Assembly: GCA_030762895.1 (NCBI GenBank)
Contig: CM061068.1
Span: forward strand, 76,161,228-76,225,227
Reading direction: 5' to 3'
From: Sophora flavescens
Lineage: Eukaryota; Streptophyta; Magnoliopsida; Fabales; Fabaceae
Length of the DNA stretch: 64,000 bases
Shown here in pieces: positions 1 through 9,543 of this stretch; position 1 is the stretch's first letter, and each line of letters begins with the position of its first letter. The notes beneath the pieces are model-generated. The model did no database searches, had not been told where the DNA came from, and saw only the letters and a list, made by a program, of their open reading frames with translations. The translations under genes and the position numbers were made by a program.

Positions 1-530
1 CATAGGAAGAGAATTTTTCCTGGCAAGGATGTTGAGTCCTTTCTTACTCAAGTGACCAAGGCGCATATGCCACAAATCAGAAGAAGCATCTTCAACTGCA
101 TTCACTTCCTCCTTGCTTAACTTTCCAGGCATCCTGTAGAGAGTAGTGAAGCTTTCTTCTTTTGCCACCACTAGTGACCCTTTGGTGAGCTTGCATATGC
201 CACCACCAAAGTAAGTATGATAACCCTCAATGTCCAAGGCTTTAACAGAAATCAAGTTAAGACGAATATCTGGAACATGTCTGACATTCTTCAATTGCAG
301 CTTGCACCCAATACTAGTTTCAATCCAAACATCTCCCATACCAACAATTTTACATACCCCTTCATTTCCCATTTTAACTGTGCCAAAATCACCAGCAGTA
401 TAAGATGAGAAGAAATCATGCCTAGGAGTGACATGGTATGAGGCTCCAGAATCAACAATCCATTATAGAATTATCATCACAGATAATGTAAACATCACTA
501 TCAGATGCAACTGCAGTTGTGTCTTTATCA
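1..530 (-). pseudogene. Copia (Tork/TNT1-like) pol fragment: protease and GAG-pre-integrase
   Basis: Read on the minus strand, the segment encodes a retropepsin active-site stretch (WIVDSGASYHVTP) near 460-420. At the left edge it encodes the GAG-pre-integrase signature (LWHMRLGHLSKKGLNIL), which in this family precedes the integrase. It continues the gag at 557-1346 and runs out of the window to the left, so integrase, reverse transcriptase and RNase H are not seen. Small frame breaks near 480-550 make it unlikely to be functional. The family is known: protease cleaves the Gag-Pol polyprotein inside the virus-like particle. Assignment to the Tork/TNT1 group rests on gag style and is inference. 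Confidence 0.8.
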
Positions 531-556
531 TTTTTCTTCTCTTTGTCTTCATCTCT

Positions 557-1346
557 TTATCTTGACTTCTCTCTCTTTAGGAACCTGCATTGTCTTTTGA
601 TGTGTCCCACCTTGCCACAATGATAACATTTCACTTCTTTTCTAGTCCTGGACTTGCTTCTTGACTTGCTACGACTGTCAGATTTTTCATGCTTATGGAA
701 ATGTCTGGTTTGACTTCTCCTCCGTGACTCTGCAACTAGTGCTTCTGACTGAGTGGAGGTGCCATTCAAACCACGCTCCTTTCTTCTAGCTTCTTCATTC
801 AACATGCTCTCTTTTACCATTAACATTGTCAACTTCTCATTAGGAGCTGAAATAGTCAATGTCACAACCAGAACTTCCCAAGTGTCAGGCAAGGAACTAA
901 GCAACAACAAGGCGTGCAACTCATCATCTAATTTAATATATGTTGCTGTCAACTGATTCACAGTATTCTCAAAAATACTCATATGCTCTGCCATTGAATC
1001 CCCTTCTTTGTATTTCATATTCACCAGCTTCTGGACCAGAAATGCTTTATTTTGCACATTCTTCCGCTCATACATACGGCTCACAGACTTCTTCCACATT
1101 TTCTGGGCATCTGTTTGTGTCTACATGAGGATATACACTCAAATCCAGCCACTGCCTAATCAAAGCAACTGTCTTTCTATTCATCTTCTTCCAATCACTT
1201 TCATTTTTATCCTTGGGTCGAGCAGTGTCCCCCTCAATGGGATCATACAAGTTTTTGCTATATAGCATATCTTCCATGAGGGTCTTCCAAAGTGTATAAT
1301 TTGTAGAGTTCAGCTTAATCATATTTGGCCCTTGATTTTCCTCCAT
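557..1346 (-). pseudogene. Copia gag (UBN2-type) with CCHC zinc knuckle, frameshifted
   Basis: The capsid protein of a Copia retrotransposon. I take the start as the ATG at 1346 (MEENQGPNMIKLNST), about 30 bp downstream of the primer-binding site. The N-terminal NYTLWKTLMEDML stretch and the later NKAFLVQKLVNMKYKEG stretch are typical of plant Copia Gag. Near the C-terminus lies the zinc knuckle CYHCGKVGHIKRQC, within a basic Ser/Arg/Lys-rich tail that would bind RNA. The frame changes near 1100-1120, where the upstream frame ends and the MWKKSVSRMYERKN frame takes over, so the gene is broken by a small indel. Confidence 0.85.
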
Positions 1347-1373
1347 ATAAATGCACAATACAGAACAACCTAA

Positions 1374-1386
1374 GCTCTGGATACCA
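1374..1386 (-). other. Primer-binding site of the minus-strand Copia element
   Basis: On the minus strand the sequence is TGGTATCCAGAGC, the initiator-Met tRNA primer-binding site (consensus TGGTATCAGAGC) with one extra C. It lies 3 bp inside the LTR end, as expected. Confidence 0.75.
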
Positions 1387-1389
1387 CTT

Positions 1390-2110
1390 TGTTGGGAAAA
1401 AGCCAGAGATAACAATCTCTAATGAAGCAAATATTTTTTTCCCTTCACCTGTGCAAATAAATAGGCACAACAAAAATATTCTTCCACAGGATAATATCAA
1501 TGGCAGAAAAATAGATAGCAATGACACCACAATTTTTAACGTGGAAAACTCCCCAGTGTAGGGATAAAAACCACGGGACCAAGTCCAGCAAAAATAAATA
1601 ATAATGGGTACACCAAGTCTTCCTAGAAATAATGGGGAACACCAAATTAGCAATACATCACCCAAAAGGTGGATACAAGCAAGCAACAAGAGGGAAACCC
1701 CACAACAATGGGTATAACAACTCAGCTCAAAGAGAATGCAAACCAACAATATAATGATATCAAAATATTACTCTCAACACCAGGAACAACATACTAAAAT
1801 TTCATAAAGAATGGAGATAGTTTACTCATCTGATGAAGAGCACAAAGTAGCACAAAGTTCCTCCCTTTTCTTTTTCTCCTCCCTTCACGCCGAAACCCCT
1901 CCCCTGTTACTTACCTATTTTTCTTTCACGTCAGGCACACACCACTGACTAAAACCCTTTCTTTCCTTTTTATTTGAACTTTTTAAGTTCCTTTTTTTTT
2001 TTAATGCCACATGGGTTTGGACCCATTATTAACCATTCCCTTTTTTTTTCCTTTTCATTGTTTTTACTTTTTATCTAGTGGATCCCATTTAGGAGGGAAC
2101 CCATCCAACA
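1390..2110 (-). repeat. 5' LTR of the minus-strand Copia element
   Basis: This 721-bp block has matching inverted ends (TGTTGGG at 1390, CCAACA ending at 2110) and directly abuts the primer-binding site. In element orientation it begins TGTTGGATGGG and ends TTTCCCAACA. The outer flank is ACTTC at 2111. The matching target duplication would lie left of the window, so it cannot be checked. Open frames inside (for example 1315-1749) have no recognisable product and are LTR sequence. Confidence 0.8.
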
Positions 2111-2333
2111 ACTTCAAATGCCAAGGAAACTTATTTAGCCCCCCCCCCCCCACATGTTCATGCTATTTATATGTTTATTGATAGTTCGATTATGCTCTTT
2201 CTACTTATCATCAATCTTTTATATCATATTGAATTTCAAATCTGTTAATTACTAGAACCTCGCCTCGCCTCGCGCGTTGCACGGGTACATATACAAGTTT
2301 ATATATGTATTTACCTTTTATCTCAAACTTTAG
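2111..2333. other. Intron-like flank with poly-C run and GC-rich palindromic motif
   Basis: This sequence lies between the LTR and the oxidase exon. It holds a C homopolymer (2139-2151), an AT-rich stretch, then a motif CGCGCGTTGCACGGGT (2271-2286) that resembles the hairpin seen at some plant Helitron 3' ends. It ends in a pyrimidine/AT-rich tract and AG splice acceptor at 2332-2333. Confidence 0.4.
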
Positions 2334-2519
2334 ATTGGAAGACCTGTGCTGTTTTCTTTGGCTGCTGATGGTGAGGCTGGTGTAAGAAAGGCACTTCAGA
2401 TGCTTCATGATGAGTTTGAATTAACTATGGCACTGAGTGGTTGCCGTTCGCTCGAGGAGATAACTCGCAACCATGTTGTAACAGAGTGGGATCGCCTGAA
2501 AATTGCTCCCAAGTTATGA
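2334..2519 (+). CDS. Terminal exon of a glycolate / (S)-2-hydroxyacid oxidase
   Basis: The exon follows an AG acceptor at 2332-2333 and encodes 61 residues, ending at TGA (2517-2519). It starts IGRPVLFSLAADGEAGVRKA and includes ELTMALSGCRSLEEITRNHV, the C-terminal end of the FMN-dependent 2-hydroxyacid oxidase barrel (GLO/HAOX family). These enzymes oxidise glycolate or related 2-hydroxyacids in peroxisomes. The last three residues are PKL, resembling a PTS1-type targeting tripeptide. The substitution-binding and FMN residues lie in earlier exons that are absent here. The preceding ~220 bp look intronic, and a Copia LTR lies beyond. Either a retroelement sits in the last intron of a real gene, or this is an orphan exon copy; the window cannot decide. 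The frame is intact. Confidence 0.8.
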   Translation: MGRPVLFSLAADGEAGVRKALQMLHDEFELTMALSGCRSLEEITRNHVVTEWDRLKIAPKL

Positions 2520-3119
2520 GGTGACAGGCACAGCACTCCCAGTTTGTTCACCACTATGGTTGGAGCCTGAGAGGTTACACATCAAGAACCTCATAATAAT
2601 AAGAATTTTAGAACAACTTTTCTTTTCATTTGATGCTTCAATAGAAAACCTTTGTTGTTACAATGAGCTATCCATTAATAACTGCTACTTTATTCACTGT
2701 ATAGAATAAATTTTTACATAGACTTTAATTTCATTGCACTTGGTGCTCGGATTTTGGTATTGCCAATAAAACAAAATGTGTTCTTTCTTACCAAAAGCAG
2801 AAGTTTTATGATCATGTATCTCCCACTATTAACATTTTTTTTTAAAATTAAATCTTTCTTTATACACAAAGTTTTACTCCTGCCTTGTTCCAATACAAGT
2901 GAGAATTTCTTTGTTTGTGATATGAGTGAAAAGAGAAAGACGTTTTGATAGGGTCTTCTTTGAACAAGAATAAGCCAAATCGTTGATAATGAGTCTATTA
3001 ATGCAGCAAGTAAATTGGATACTGCTTTCTTCCTAAAGATGCAATATTATTATTTACATAGGTTTGGTATTGTTGTTTCCTGGTTTTGTTGTATATGGGT
3101 TTAAATACTCCTAGTATTC
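2520..3119. other. 3' flank of the oxidase exon; no gene seen
   Basis: The first ~190 bp look like a plant 3' UTR: no long frame, T-rich, with AATAAA-like sequence near 2705. Short frames at 2503-2709 and 2754-2948 have no recognisable product. Nothing else can be supported. Confidence 0.4.
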
Positions 3120-3122
3120 TTA

Positions 3123-3448
3123 GGGTGCATTTGGGTAAACAATTTAATTAAGAGCTTATCACATAAGACCTTATCGCATAAGAGCTTATACCATAAGCGC
3201 TTAAAGAAAGAAAAAGAAATAAAGGGGCATGAGAGGATTCGAATAGTGAAAAACACGGAGAGGGTGTTCAGTGTCTAGGCTCTTATGATAATTCCATAAG
3301 CTTCTCCAAGTGACTTATGAAAATAAGTCAAAAACTCCTTATGGGATGTCGTAAGTTATTTTTATAAGCTCTGTCAAACATATTGTATAAGAGCTTATGT
3401 CATAAGATAAGTCAAAAAGAGTTTAAATAAGCTCTTCCAAACACCACC
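3123..3448. mobile_element. PIF/Harbinger (Tourist)-type MITE, 326 bp
   Basis: It is flanked by the 3-bp duplication TTA (3120-3122 and 3449-3451). Its imperfect terminal inverted repeats are GGGTGCATTTGG and CCAAACACCACC. The interior is built of repeated AAGCTTAT/ATAAGAGCTTAT-like words, with no coding capacity. TTA duplications and GG-starting TIRs are the known signature of PIF/Harbinger MITEs. Confidence 0.75.
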
Positions 3449-3535
3449 TTAATCAATATACTTTTTGTTTATCAAAAAAACAAAATGCAGCAAGTCTTGA
3501 CACCAATTTTCAGAGATAGTTTTGATAAGAGCTTA

Positions 3536-3912
3536 AGGCTTTGTTTGGCAAGTCCAATAAGTTAGCTTATAGCTTATTTGATTAGCTTATAAGTTTGTTC
3601 GACTGAAAGAGAGGTGTTTGGTAAACAAGATTATCTCATTAACTTATAGCCTTTCTTCATAAGTTAATTTATTTAGCTTATGACTGATAGCTTATAGCTT
3701 ATTGAATTTTCTCTTGATTTTACCTCTCATTCATTTAATGAATTCCTACTTTATCATCTATATCATAAATATGTCCTTTTATGTCATTTTATATTAATAA
3801 GTTAGTTCAACCTCTAATTTTATCAAACACTTCAAATTCAATCAGCTAGCTTTCTAGCTATCAGCTAAAAATTAGCATATCAGCTATCAGCTAGCTTATC
3901 AGCTATTTAAGA
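3536..3912. mobile_element. Decayed MITE of the 'GGCTTTGTTTGG' type
   Basis: It begins GGCTTTGTTTGGCAAG and is filled with AGCTTAT/ATAAGCT words and, on the right, repeats of TATCAGCTAGCTT. The right terminal inverted repeat is not intact, so the end is approximate and no target duplication could be found. Confidence 0.5.
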
Positions 3913-4271
3913 AGTGTTCCTGATGAAGACTTGCTTCTTGATTAGCCCGACATGTAGGATCATTACACTTGAGTTGATGATTTTGATATCAAGAATTGGA
4001 GAAATGATTGACACAAAATTTCAGCCTAACGAAGCTATGCAGATTAGGGGCGTGACTTTGTTTCTTTTATTTAATTTTTCTCTTCTGTTTACATAAGATA
4101 TAGAACTTGCAGACCAAGGAAAAGGAGACAGAAAGGAGACCAAGTAGGGATCAAACTTGTGATATTAAACACATGGAACAAATCAACAAACAGGATCTGG
4201 AATCACAGAATTCAAGAAGCAAGTAGAATTTTAAAAATTTGTAATTAGATTCTTGAATTTATAGAAAATTT
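3913..4271. other. No feature seen
   Basis: AT-rich sequence between MITEs. The only open frame (3914-4096) has no recognisable product. Confidence 0.4.
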
Positions 4272-4281
4272 TAATTAAATC

Positions 4282-5045
4282 GGCTAATTTATATTTTTTG
4301 TTCCTTATCTTTATTTTAGGTTTCAATTTGGTCTCTCTTTTATTTTTTGTTTCGAAATGGTCCCCTTATTTTTACTTTAGGTTTCAATTTGTTCTTTTCC
4401 GTTTAAATTGTGATAGAGAGGATCACATTGGTATAACTTTTACAAAATAATGGGCCATTTCAGAATAATAATAAAAAGGTTAAAGTAATCTTTTGGTCCC
4501 TATACGTGACACTGATTTTCAATTTGGTCCCTATACGTAAAAAGTTAGCAATTTGGTCTCTATATGTGACACTGGTTTTCAATTTGGTCCTCACCGCTAA
4601 TTGGTCCCTATATAAGAGGACCAAATTGCAAAATATTGTCACATGTAGGGGCCAATTCAATAAAAATTGAAATCGGTCCCTATACGTGACAATTATTTTC
4701 AATTTGGTCCTTATATGTGATAATAATTTACAATTTGGTCCCTCTTATATAGGGACCAATTAGCGGTGAGGACCAAATTGAAAATCAGTGTCACGTATAG
4801 GGATCAAATTGATAACTTTTTACGTATAGGGACCAAATTGAAAATCACTGTCACGTATAGGGACCAAAAGATTACTTTAACCTAATAAAAAAATATCATT
4901 TCGGAACAAAAAATAAAACAAGGATCATTTCGGAACAAAAAAATGGACCATTGTTTGAACAAAATAATGGACTATTTCATAAAGAAAAAAAGGAATCAAA
5001 TTAAAATCTAAAATAAAGAAAAGAAATCAAAAGTATAGTTTAGCC
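4282..5045. mobile_element. Mutator-type MITE (outer), interrupted by a second MITE
   Basis: The ends are GGCTAATTTATA and, on the reverse strand, GGCTAAACTATAC, leading inverted arms of ~50 bp that include CTTTATTTTAGGTTTCAATTTG. It is flanked on both sides by the identical 10-bp direct repeat TAATTAAATC (4272-4281 and 5046-5055); Mutator-like elements make ~9-bp duplications. Removing the inner element (4478-4882) and its 9-bp duplication leaves ~350 bp. It is non-coding. Confidence 0.85.
4478..4882. mobile_element. Mutator-type fold-back MITE nested in the outer MITE
   Basis: This 405-bp element has nearly perfect long inverted repeats starting GGTTAAAGTAATC on each strand, so almost the whole element folds back. 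The 9-bp duplication TAATAAAAA is exact on both sides (4469-4477 and 4883-4891). Its body consists of repeated 'CAATTTGGTCCCTATACG' words. No transposase. The perfect TIRs and duplication suggest it is younger than its host element. Confidence 0.9.
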
Positions 5046-5055
5046 TAATTAAATC

Positions 5056-6829
5056 CCTCATACACATTTTTATGAGTTCTATTAAGTTTTGGTTAGAGTT
5101 TTGTTAACAGTGATCCACTCGTGTCTTTGATGGACCCGAACTTTCTAAAAAAAATTAAAGAAGTATGTGTGTGTGTGTGGAGGATCCACTTACAAATTTT
5201 TGTAAGTTTAGGAGCTCGATTACAAATTTTTAAAATTTAAATTCCCATTAATTTTTTCAAAAAGTTTAAAGAACCAACAACGTAATTAACCTATGAATTA
5301 ACTTGTATTTGCAAATAAGTTTATGTATATATATATTGCATTATTTTTCGGTTTATTCCAATTCTGATAATTGTAGTGCTTCAAATGAATCACTAATTGA
5401 CAACTCACCTTCTCCCTGACCATGGACAAATAGCTTTGGGCCTGTAACATCTGGTCTGTCAATTGGGTTCAACGCTTCATTCATATTGCAGTGGAAATGG
5501 AAGAAAATGTTACAGGATTGGGTCTATAACTAATTTCATAATTCATATCATTTAGAAAGGGAGATAAAGGAAATTTAAGTGACGGTGTTTTAATTATAGC
5601 CACTTCTTTCTTATCCATCTCACGGATTAAGATGGAAAGGAAGAATTCCACCCACGTGATTTTGCTAATTAAGTTTTGCTTTTCCATTTTACCCATGTTT
5701 TTCTTGCTAAAAATGCAAATCGTATATATGCAAATATGAACATGATCTCTTACTTCAAATTTGAATTACTAAATAATATTTGCAAACACTCCTTAACCAT
5801 ATGATTTGGATTCGATCCTGAATTTATGTGTAAATATAGAAAAACAATGTTGAAAGATGATCTTGCTTAGATACCTAATCATAAACTAGAAGACTAACCT
5901 TTTATCTATTGGGTGGAAAAATGCTATAGAAAACCAGAAAAAATTGAATTATGAATTGGAAGTTTTTATGATAACTTGTTCGACTTGATATTTAATTTGA
6001 ATGAATTTGATGATCTTTTAAACATAAATGAAAAATGGCTTTAGAATTATAAATACATGAATTTAAATATTAAGGGGGAAATAGATAGTCAAATTTCAAC
6101 TCAGCAAACAGAATTTTATATTTGATCTCATGGATACATACAGTCATATAGAATTATGTGGAAAGTGACTGGGTGAAATATCAAGTAAGTAAAGTTATGT
6201 GTAGTCAATAATAAGCATTTAGGCAAACATCGTATCGGACCTTCCCAATGTTAATCCAATACACATTAACATGTTTGGAGGTCAGGATAAGACTGATAGA
6301 ATATGAGAAATTATCTAATTCCGTGTTAATTTGTATTTTGATGAGCCAATAAAATATGATAAACTTATTTCTTGCTTATCATATCATGCTCACTAGTCAA
6401 AATTCTTATTAGGGGGAGCAGGGTTAGAAACAAGTCGGATAGGATAAAAAGATGTTTCCTATCTAACCCTTACTCCCTAATCATATCTCTTTAAGTTTTA
6501 CTTTGAATGCAGCACAACGTTGTGGCTTTGGAGAGGTGGCGACACACTGGTAACAGTGGAGTTTCGACGAGGGCGTTGCACACTTTCCACGCAAAATCAG
6601 CGAATTTGTAGGCTATATCATGAAAATCTTCACATGTTCCGGCTTTACAATCCATGTACAACTTATCTACTATTAATGGTAACTAAAACTTAATTTTGAA
6701 AAATATATTTAATTCTAGTATATATGTAATTTTGTCATTTGGATATAATTTATATAATTTCTTGTCATTTTTTTTTGTTTTACCTTGAACACATGATAAG
6801 ACAACATAATACTATCTAGTGAGTTTAAT
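5056..6829. other. Intergenic, no confident feature
   Basis: AT-rich sequence with a short GT run at 5165-5179. One small minus-strand frame is listed separately (5353-5484). No transposon ends with target duplications were found. Confidence 0.4.
5353..5484 (-). CDS. Possible small terminal exon or gene relic, unrecognised
   Basis: A 43-codon minus-strand frame runs from ATG at 5484 to TAA at 5353, and its composition looks more protein-like than its surroundings (it includes NPIDRPDVTGPKLFVHG). I do not recognise the family. No clear splice acceptor precedes it and no partner exons were found nearby. It could be a chance frame. Confidence 0.2.
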   Translation of the reverse strand: MNEALNPIDRPDVTGPKLFVHGQGEGELSISDSFEALQLSELE

Positions 6830-8105
6830 CTGGTGCACATCAAACATGTTAAGTCACAAAGTGTCTAACTCTGTTATGCATCTGACTCACTCTCCAATTA
6901 GCTCGTATAAGTTTTGATGAGCCCAAACATTAAACAAATGATTTTAATTGAGCTGTTTGAATATTGCTAATCATCTACTTGAGATGTACTGAAAAGACAA
7001 TATGTTAATAGGTCAAACTAATAAAAGAATCAAAGCAAACTTCATGTGTCTGACTTCTGCAAGCTCAAGAAACAACAAAAGCTTTGTGTCTGAACAAGAC
7101 CCTTATATACTAAGTGTCTCGAAGTGTTCTCATACCTCAGACTCCTTGAAGAATAAAGGAAGTAAATATATTCTAAGAGCAAGAAGCAGTTTGATAGTCT
7201 GGAAGAGGAAGATGATAATCACAAACAGATTGTCAGTTACTCATAGTGAAGACTCTATTGAAGAATAAAGAGTGAACCTATTCAAATATCTTCACCTTAT
7301 CTCTTGGATTGAAGAATCAAGAAGTTTTCCAAAAGCTATACAATGATCATTACTCTTTAAGCCAGATTGCAAAACGTTAAAGTATGCAATCCTTTGAAGA
7401 AAGCTGAAAGAAGATAGATCTAGTTACAGACTAAGTAAGACTCTCAAAGAAAGAAGCGTCTGAAGCTCTGTTAGAACCAAAAAGACACTCAACACATGTC
7501 GGAAACAATAATGCACTCGGAATGCGATCAAAGCCATATCTCTTGATTGAAGACATGATATAAAGAAGCATTTTATCATAAGGATATATTTTCTCTCATT
7601 ATCGAGTAACATTCAGAGAGAAAATATTGTGTGAAGAAAATACTTAGGTATTTGAATGGAAGAGTATTATCGAAGAAATGAATCAAATAAGTACAATAGT
7701 TTGCCCCTTGTCTTCAAATGAGTACAAAAAGGAAGGAAAGATTAAGACCCTGCTGCAACTCTCATTTTATGCAATAAAGTGAAAAGAACATTTTTATGAG
7801 ATTTTCTCAATGTTGCACAAATGAGAAAAGAAACACGGCGTGACTAGAAAAGCATGTCTGCTATGTTCTGTGGTCAACAAAGGACATCCAAAGTTCTCAA
7901 ACATTTAATGCCAAGTCAGAACAACCATTTTATGTCCAGAAAATAAAGAGAAGATCTCTGCAAAGTAAATATCATGTTTCAATGGATTTATTTTGGACAA
8001 GTATAAAATGAAGGAATTTGAAGACCGGAGACATCAAAGATAAGATATTCACAAGAGACGTACGCTGAAAGCTCTCACACTTTGATCAATATTAATATCT
8101 TTACT
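6830..8105 (+). repeat. Probable decayed LTR fragment (Sirevirus-like composition)
   Basis: This non-coding stretch resembles in style the LTRs elsewhere in the window: short GAAGAA/AGAAGATC words, a TATAAAA-like box at ~8002, then a transcribed-leader-like sequence ending CTCTCACACTTTGATCAATA. No TG...CA ends or target duplication could be fixed. The open frames at 7002-7268 and 7424-7612 are not recognisable. Assignment is by resemblance only. Confidence 0.3.
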
Positions 8106-9092
8106 CCAAATTACAAAATTCGATTATCAGTATAATTTTTTTTTTCATATTTTCCAAACACATTTTTAATCTAACGAAAATTTTAAAAAAAATTACTTTA
8201 AATTTAATTATAACGTATTCACCGGTACTACATATTTGTCAAAAGTCAAAACATTTTTTTACTTGTTCGAATAAAAAAAATAATGATCTTTAAATATCTA
8301 AATGATTGATAATATATGTCTTATAAAATATATATATATATATATATAAACAATTTATCTTCTTTTATATTTATTTTAATTTTTAAAATGAATTTTTTTT
8401 TGTTCTAAACCCAGTGTATCATAAAACTGTCAACGAATGACTAACCACAATTCGCGGGGCATGGCTTCCGCTGGCCAAAAATGATTATCAAAAAACAAGA
8501 ATCAAGCATACCTTTGTTTATCAAGAAATATGATAATCCCCAGTATCCATTATACTCATCTTAATATACTTTTGTTTATCAAAAAATGATAACAGTTTTT
8601 TAAAAAATAAAAATAAAAATAAAAATTGGGCATCATGCAATGTGAAGAATTTTCTTAGTAGATTTTTTTTTAAGCAAGGTGATCACCATAAATTTATTAA
8701 TAAAATAAAAAAAGAAAACAAAAATATGGGGGGACAAAAACCAAAACACATGCAAAATAAACGATAATCAAGCATACCTAGAAATAGGTTTTTTATTCAG
8801 TCTCAAGTTATACTTCTTGTGAGATTTGGACTTCACTACCGTGAAACCATATATCTTCAGCAACATTATCATTTTTTTGTTTTCCTTTCTTAGAAGTACT
8901 TGCATCTTTTTGCTTTACCAATCAAGTAGATAAAACATTAAAATCATTCTGAACCAAAGTTGGGAAAACACTAATATCTTGAACATAAATATATGCTTCA
9001 CAATTAAAAAAACTATTAATTCTTTTTAACAAATATTCAATTCAAAACATATTATTTATTTTTGAACGAGTAAAAATTTGAAGACTTTCACA

Positions 9093-9157
<65 letters not shown>

Positions 9158-9543
9158 GCAAATTAAAATATATTGAATTGATTACAGGAGATATCCAAAC
9201 CCGTGTATAAAGTTATACTATTAAACACAACAGGAAAATAATAAGATAAGAGTTCAACCAAGAGCACTACAAACCACCAGGCTAAAGCCAAAAAAGGCTA
9301 AAAAGGAATTGGAAAAATACATACATCGTCCCCAATTCCCCTAAAAAAATACTTTCACATGATATATTGGTTTCGCAAAAGTACGCATGGAAATAAGCCT
9401 GACCCAACAAGTGCTTTAACATACTTAGATCTGTTGATCTAAAATGTAAATAACTGATTCTTCATATCTTCATGCAACATAAAATAACCAAAACCTCTAT
9501 TTGATTCCCCTTAATTTTTCTCGTTTAACCTTCGCTAGTGACA
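8106..9543. other. AT-rich intergenic sequence with TA microsatellites
   Basis: Holds (TA)n at about 8327-8348 and a longer one at 9098-9155. Otherwise no supported feature. The last ~300 bp are the likely 3' UTR and downstream flank of the minus-strand JAZ8-like gene. Confidence 0.5.

Noticed and set aside
2251..2290. Helitron 3' end on the minus strand (hairpin-like CCCGTGCAACGCGCG and CTAGT)
   Set aside because: The base after CTAGT is A, not T, and no 5' end was found; the motif may be a relic only.
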